A stretch of 6,642 nt of DNA from JAGVVZ01 sp964373165 (GTDB taxonomy: Archaea; Aenigmatarchaeota; Aenigmatarchaeia; CG10238-14): positions 1 to 6,642 of the forward strand of contig CAYJTF010000043.1 of NCBI GenBank assembly GCA_964373165.1. Reading direction: 5' to 3'. A model generated the notes under the pieces. That model worked only from the letters and a program-made list of their open reading frames with translations, was not told the origin of the DNA and did not search any database. Of this stretch, positions 5,538 to 6,642 are shown piece by piece (position 1 is the first letter of the stretch; the number at the start of each line of letters is the position of its first letter). The position numbers and the translations under genes were made by a program.

Positions 5538-5585
5538 TTAGGCCCTCAAAAGCACTATAATTTTTTATTATATAAACTTTTGAGG
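5538..5585 (-). other. 48-nt hairpin insert in 16S at about E. coli 1490-1493
   Basis: The segment lies between GGGGGGCTAA and AGTCGCAAC, where archaeal 16S reads GGTTAAGTCG without a break. Its arms CCTCAAAAG (5585-5577) and CTTTTGAGG (5552-5544) form a 9-bp stem, extended by TATAAT/ATTATA around an A5 loop. CTAA occurs at both edges, so the limits can slide by 4 nt. GGC before a TAA bulge can also pair with GCC beyond the stem, a half bulge-helix-bulge. It is either a tiny spliced intron or a retained or excised spacer. Confidence 0.75.
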
Positions 5586-5670
5586 TTAGCCCCCCTCGCG
5601 GAACTCAAACTTGACTGATCCAAGAGGAACAGCCTCGTTTAAACTCCACTCGGATGGCTTGACGGGCGGT

Positions 5671-6523
5671 TTACACTCGGGCCAGAGAAGATTTCAGAGT
5701 TGTTTTATTTTGTTTATTACATAAGAGGTATCTCGCGAATGAAATTTTATATCATAAGATTTTATTATTTTATTTAACACCTCATTTTTTGTTAGTCCTT
5801 CCCAATATTTGGAGTTTCCTGTCATTTCAACCCCATCAACAAAACCAATGTCCTTTTTAAATTTTGTAATAGATTCTCTGCTTCGCATTTCTAGACTATT
5901 TTCTTTAACGGTATGTGGTATTTTCAGGTCATTTAGTAATTTGCTTAATCTTTGTTTTAAAATAGGATGGTGGCATACTATTGCAACAATTCTCTCAACA
6001 GCCGACCACGAATTTTTTCTTGGAAATATTGAAGGACATCCATCACATGAAATGTATATCCTCAGAAATATCGCTTTGTCTCTTTTATTCCCAAAGATAT
6101 TTTCTGGTATTTTTATTTCTGACCACACTGTTTCATTAAATATAACATGCGGATGATTATACTTCTGGTTTATTTTATTGTTACTTGAATATGGACATCT
6201 TGGAAAATGATCACATGCTTTTGTTCTGAACTAGGCGATATTTTAATCAAATTTCCAATAAGATTCTTGTCAAATACTCTTAGTGTTATCCCACGTATTT
6301 TCTTTTGCTCATGTATTTTGCTTGATGTAAATTTATTGATTTCTTCTGCGAACATATCAAGTAACACTTTGGATTTGTTCGTAAAATGTATATAGCTAGT
6401 TCCGCTACTATATCCAATTCCACCATCAGAAACACAAGCTTACTAATTTGAGATACCTTGTACACTTCATATAGACATCTATCTATCAGTGAATTTAAAC
6501 TTGTCTGACTTCCTGTACCCAAT
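5671..6523 (-). other. 853-nt intron in 16S at about E. coli 1397/1398
   Basis: The universal block TGCACACACCGCCCGTC is split after TGCACAC (6530-6524) and resumes as ACCGCCCGTC (5670-5661). One A is shared, so the limits move by one base. Near the edges TTGGG can pair with CCCGA and ACAC with GTGT, giving a helix at the junction, but I could not place an ideal bulge-helix-bulge. Nearly all of the intron is taken up by a broken LAGLIDADG gene, which marks it as an archaeal homing intron. Confidence 0.85.
5694..6522 (-). pseudogene. Two-motif LAGLIDADG homing endonuclease with two frameshifts
   Basis: Read from a TTG at 6522, or from TTG 6531 in the exon, the gene needs three frames. Part 1 (6522-6436) ends YKVSQISKL. 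Part 2 (6436-6230) is CVSDGGIGYSSGTSYIHFTN onward, holding the first LAGLIDADG acid. Part 3 (6230-5694) contains RTKACDHFPRCPY, then FLRIYISCDGCPSIF as the second LAGLIDADG motif, then IGFVDGVEMTGNSKYWEGL near the end. These blocks match the archaeal rRNA-intron endonucleases with RTKAC..P.CP and SCDGG segments. Each break is repaired by adding one T on the coding strand: CTT to CTTT near 6436, and AGTTCAGA to AGTTTCAGA near 6230. The repaired protein would be about 275 residues with both catalytic acids present. This suggests recent decay, or sequencing error. Confidence 0.8.
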
Positions 6524-6549
6524 GTGTGCAAGGAGCAGGGACATATTCA

Positions 6550-6600
6550 ACGAACGACTCCACACAGAAGAGCAATACTCCTCAGTTTAGTGACGTTCGT
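6550..6600 (-). other. Expanded helix 43 of 16S with 29-nt extra hairpin
   Basis: In ordinary archaeal 16S the segment between AGTAA and TGAATATG is a short hairpin. Here ACGAACG (6600-6594) pairs with CGTTCGT (6556-6550), and inside it, after the normal TCACTAAA, lie about 29 extra nt (6557-6585). They contain the stem GAGGAG/CTCTTC around a TATTG loop. It looks like a stable expansion of helix 43, though a mini-intron is possible. Confidence 0.6.
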
Positions 6601-6642
6601 TTACTAGGGATTCCAGCTTCACGAGGGTGAGTTACAACCCTC

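Larger units (their letters stand above)
5245..6642 (-). rRNA. rrs: 16S rRNA, 3' part, interrupted by several insertions
   Basis: Mature segments on the minus strand are 6642-6524 (helices 41-43 and the GCTCCTTGCACAC block), 5670-5586 (ACCGCCCGTC onward, helix 44), a 9-nt piece at 5537-5529 (AGTCGCAAC), and 5284-5245 (AAGGTAGCCGTACGGG to the CACCTCC tail). Joining them restores canonical archaeal 16S with one striking change, U1498 to C. Helix 45 shows a compensated pair, GTACG-GGAA-CGTGC for the usual GTAGG-GGAA-CCTGC, so the gene seems functional. The 3' end is placed at about 5245. Upstream sequence is outside the window. No 23S follows; a nucleotidyltransferase gene does. Confidence 0.93.

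Noticed and set aside
5285..5585. A single intron of about 300 nt instead of hairpin, microexon and intron
   Set aside because: The sequence before the 3' exon (AGCGATAAACAAGG) does not restore AGTCGTAACAAGG well, whereas the microexon does with one change. It is kept only as an alternative.
5809..6395. Plus-strand open frames across the large 16S intron
   Set aside because: They are shadows of the LAGLIDADG gene on the minus strand, which has recognisable motifs in three frames.
1..6642. CRISPR array, transposase or insertion-sequence ends
   Set aside because: No regularly spaced repeats, transposase motifs or paired terminal repeats were seen on either strand.

Overview
The window looks like a piece of an AT-rich archaeal genome, most plausibly a DPANN-type lineage (inferred, not proven). 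The right end carries the 3' part of a 16S rRNA gene on the minus strand. Its sequence before the 1391-1407 block and its anti-Shine-Dalgarno tail are archaeal in style. Promoters look archaeal (TATA boxes about 25 nt before starts), the tRNA has an intron in the anticodon loop and no encoded CCA, and one gene appears leaderless while others have Shine-Dalgarno sites matching the 16S tail.

Layout from left to right. 1-604 (minus): the transducer-like part of a GHKL/HSP90-type ATPase gene that has lost its ATP-binding start and runs off the left edge. 627-3191 (minus): an 854-residue membrane protein joining a signal peptide, a DUF255/YyaL-type thioredoxin domain with CYWC, an alpha/alpha-barrel region and a C-terminal CcdA/DsbD membrane domain; it is probably a one-chain thiol-disulfide relay. 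3353-3446 (minus): tRNA-Ala(UGC) with a 22-nt intron and an unusual C33. 3638-3736 (plus): a 32-residue very basic peptide with a strong Shine-Dalgarno site. 3872-4369 (plus): a 165-residue orphan protein. 4378-5127 (minus): a nucleotidyltransferase resembling kanamycin nucleotidyltransferase. 5245-6642 (minus): the 3' end of 16S rRNA.

The 16S gene is the most remarkable part. Within the last roughly 200 nt of mature sequence it is broken by an 853-nt intron at E. coli position about 1397/1398, which encodes a two-motif LAGLIDADG homing endonuclease disrupted by two frameshifts. It is also broken by a 48-nt hairpin insert at about 1490-1493, and by a 244-nt intron at about 1498-1501 carrying the wreck of a second LAGLIDADG gene. 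Between the last two lies an apparent 9-nt exon with the decoding-centre bases A1493 to C1501, and U1498 is read as C. A further 29-nt hairpin enlarges helix 43. These insertions split the binding sites of the common 1391R/1406R and 1492R primers, so the organism would be missed or produce odd amplicons in ordinary 16S surveys.

No 23S or 5S sequence is seen. The tRNA-Ala, which lies in the 16S-23S spacer of many archaea, sits about 1.8 kb downstream of 16S on the same strand with unrelated genes between, consistent with a dispersed rRNA operon. All functional calls come from reading the sequence; no database search was run.
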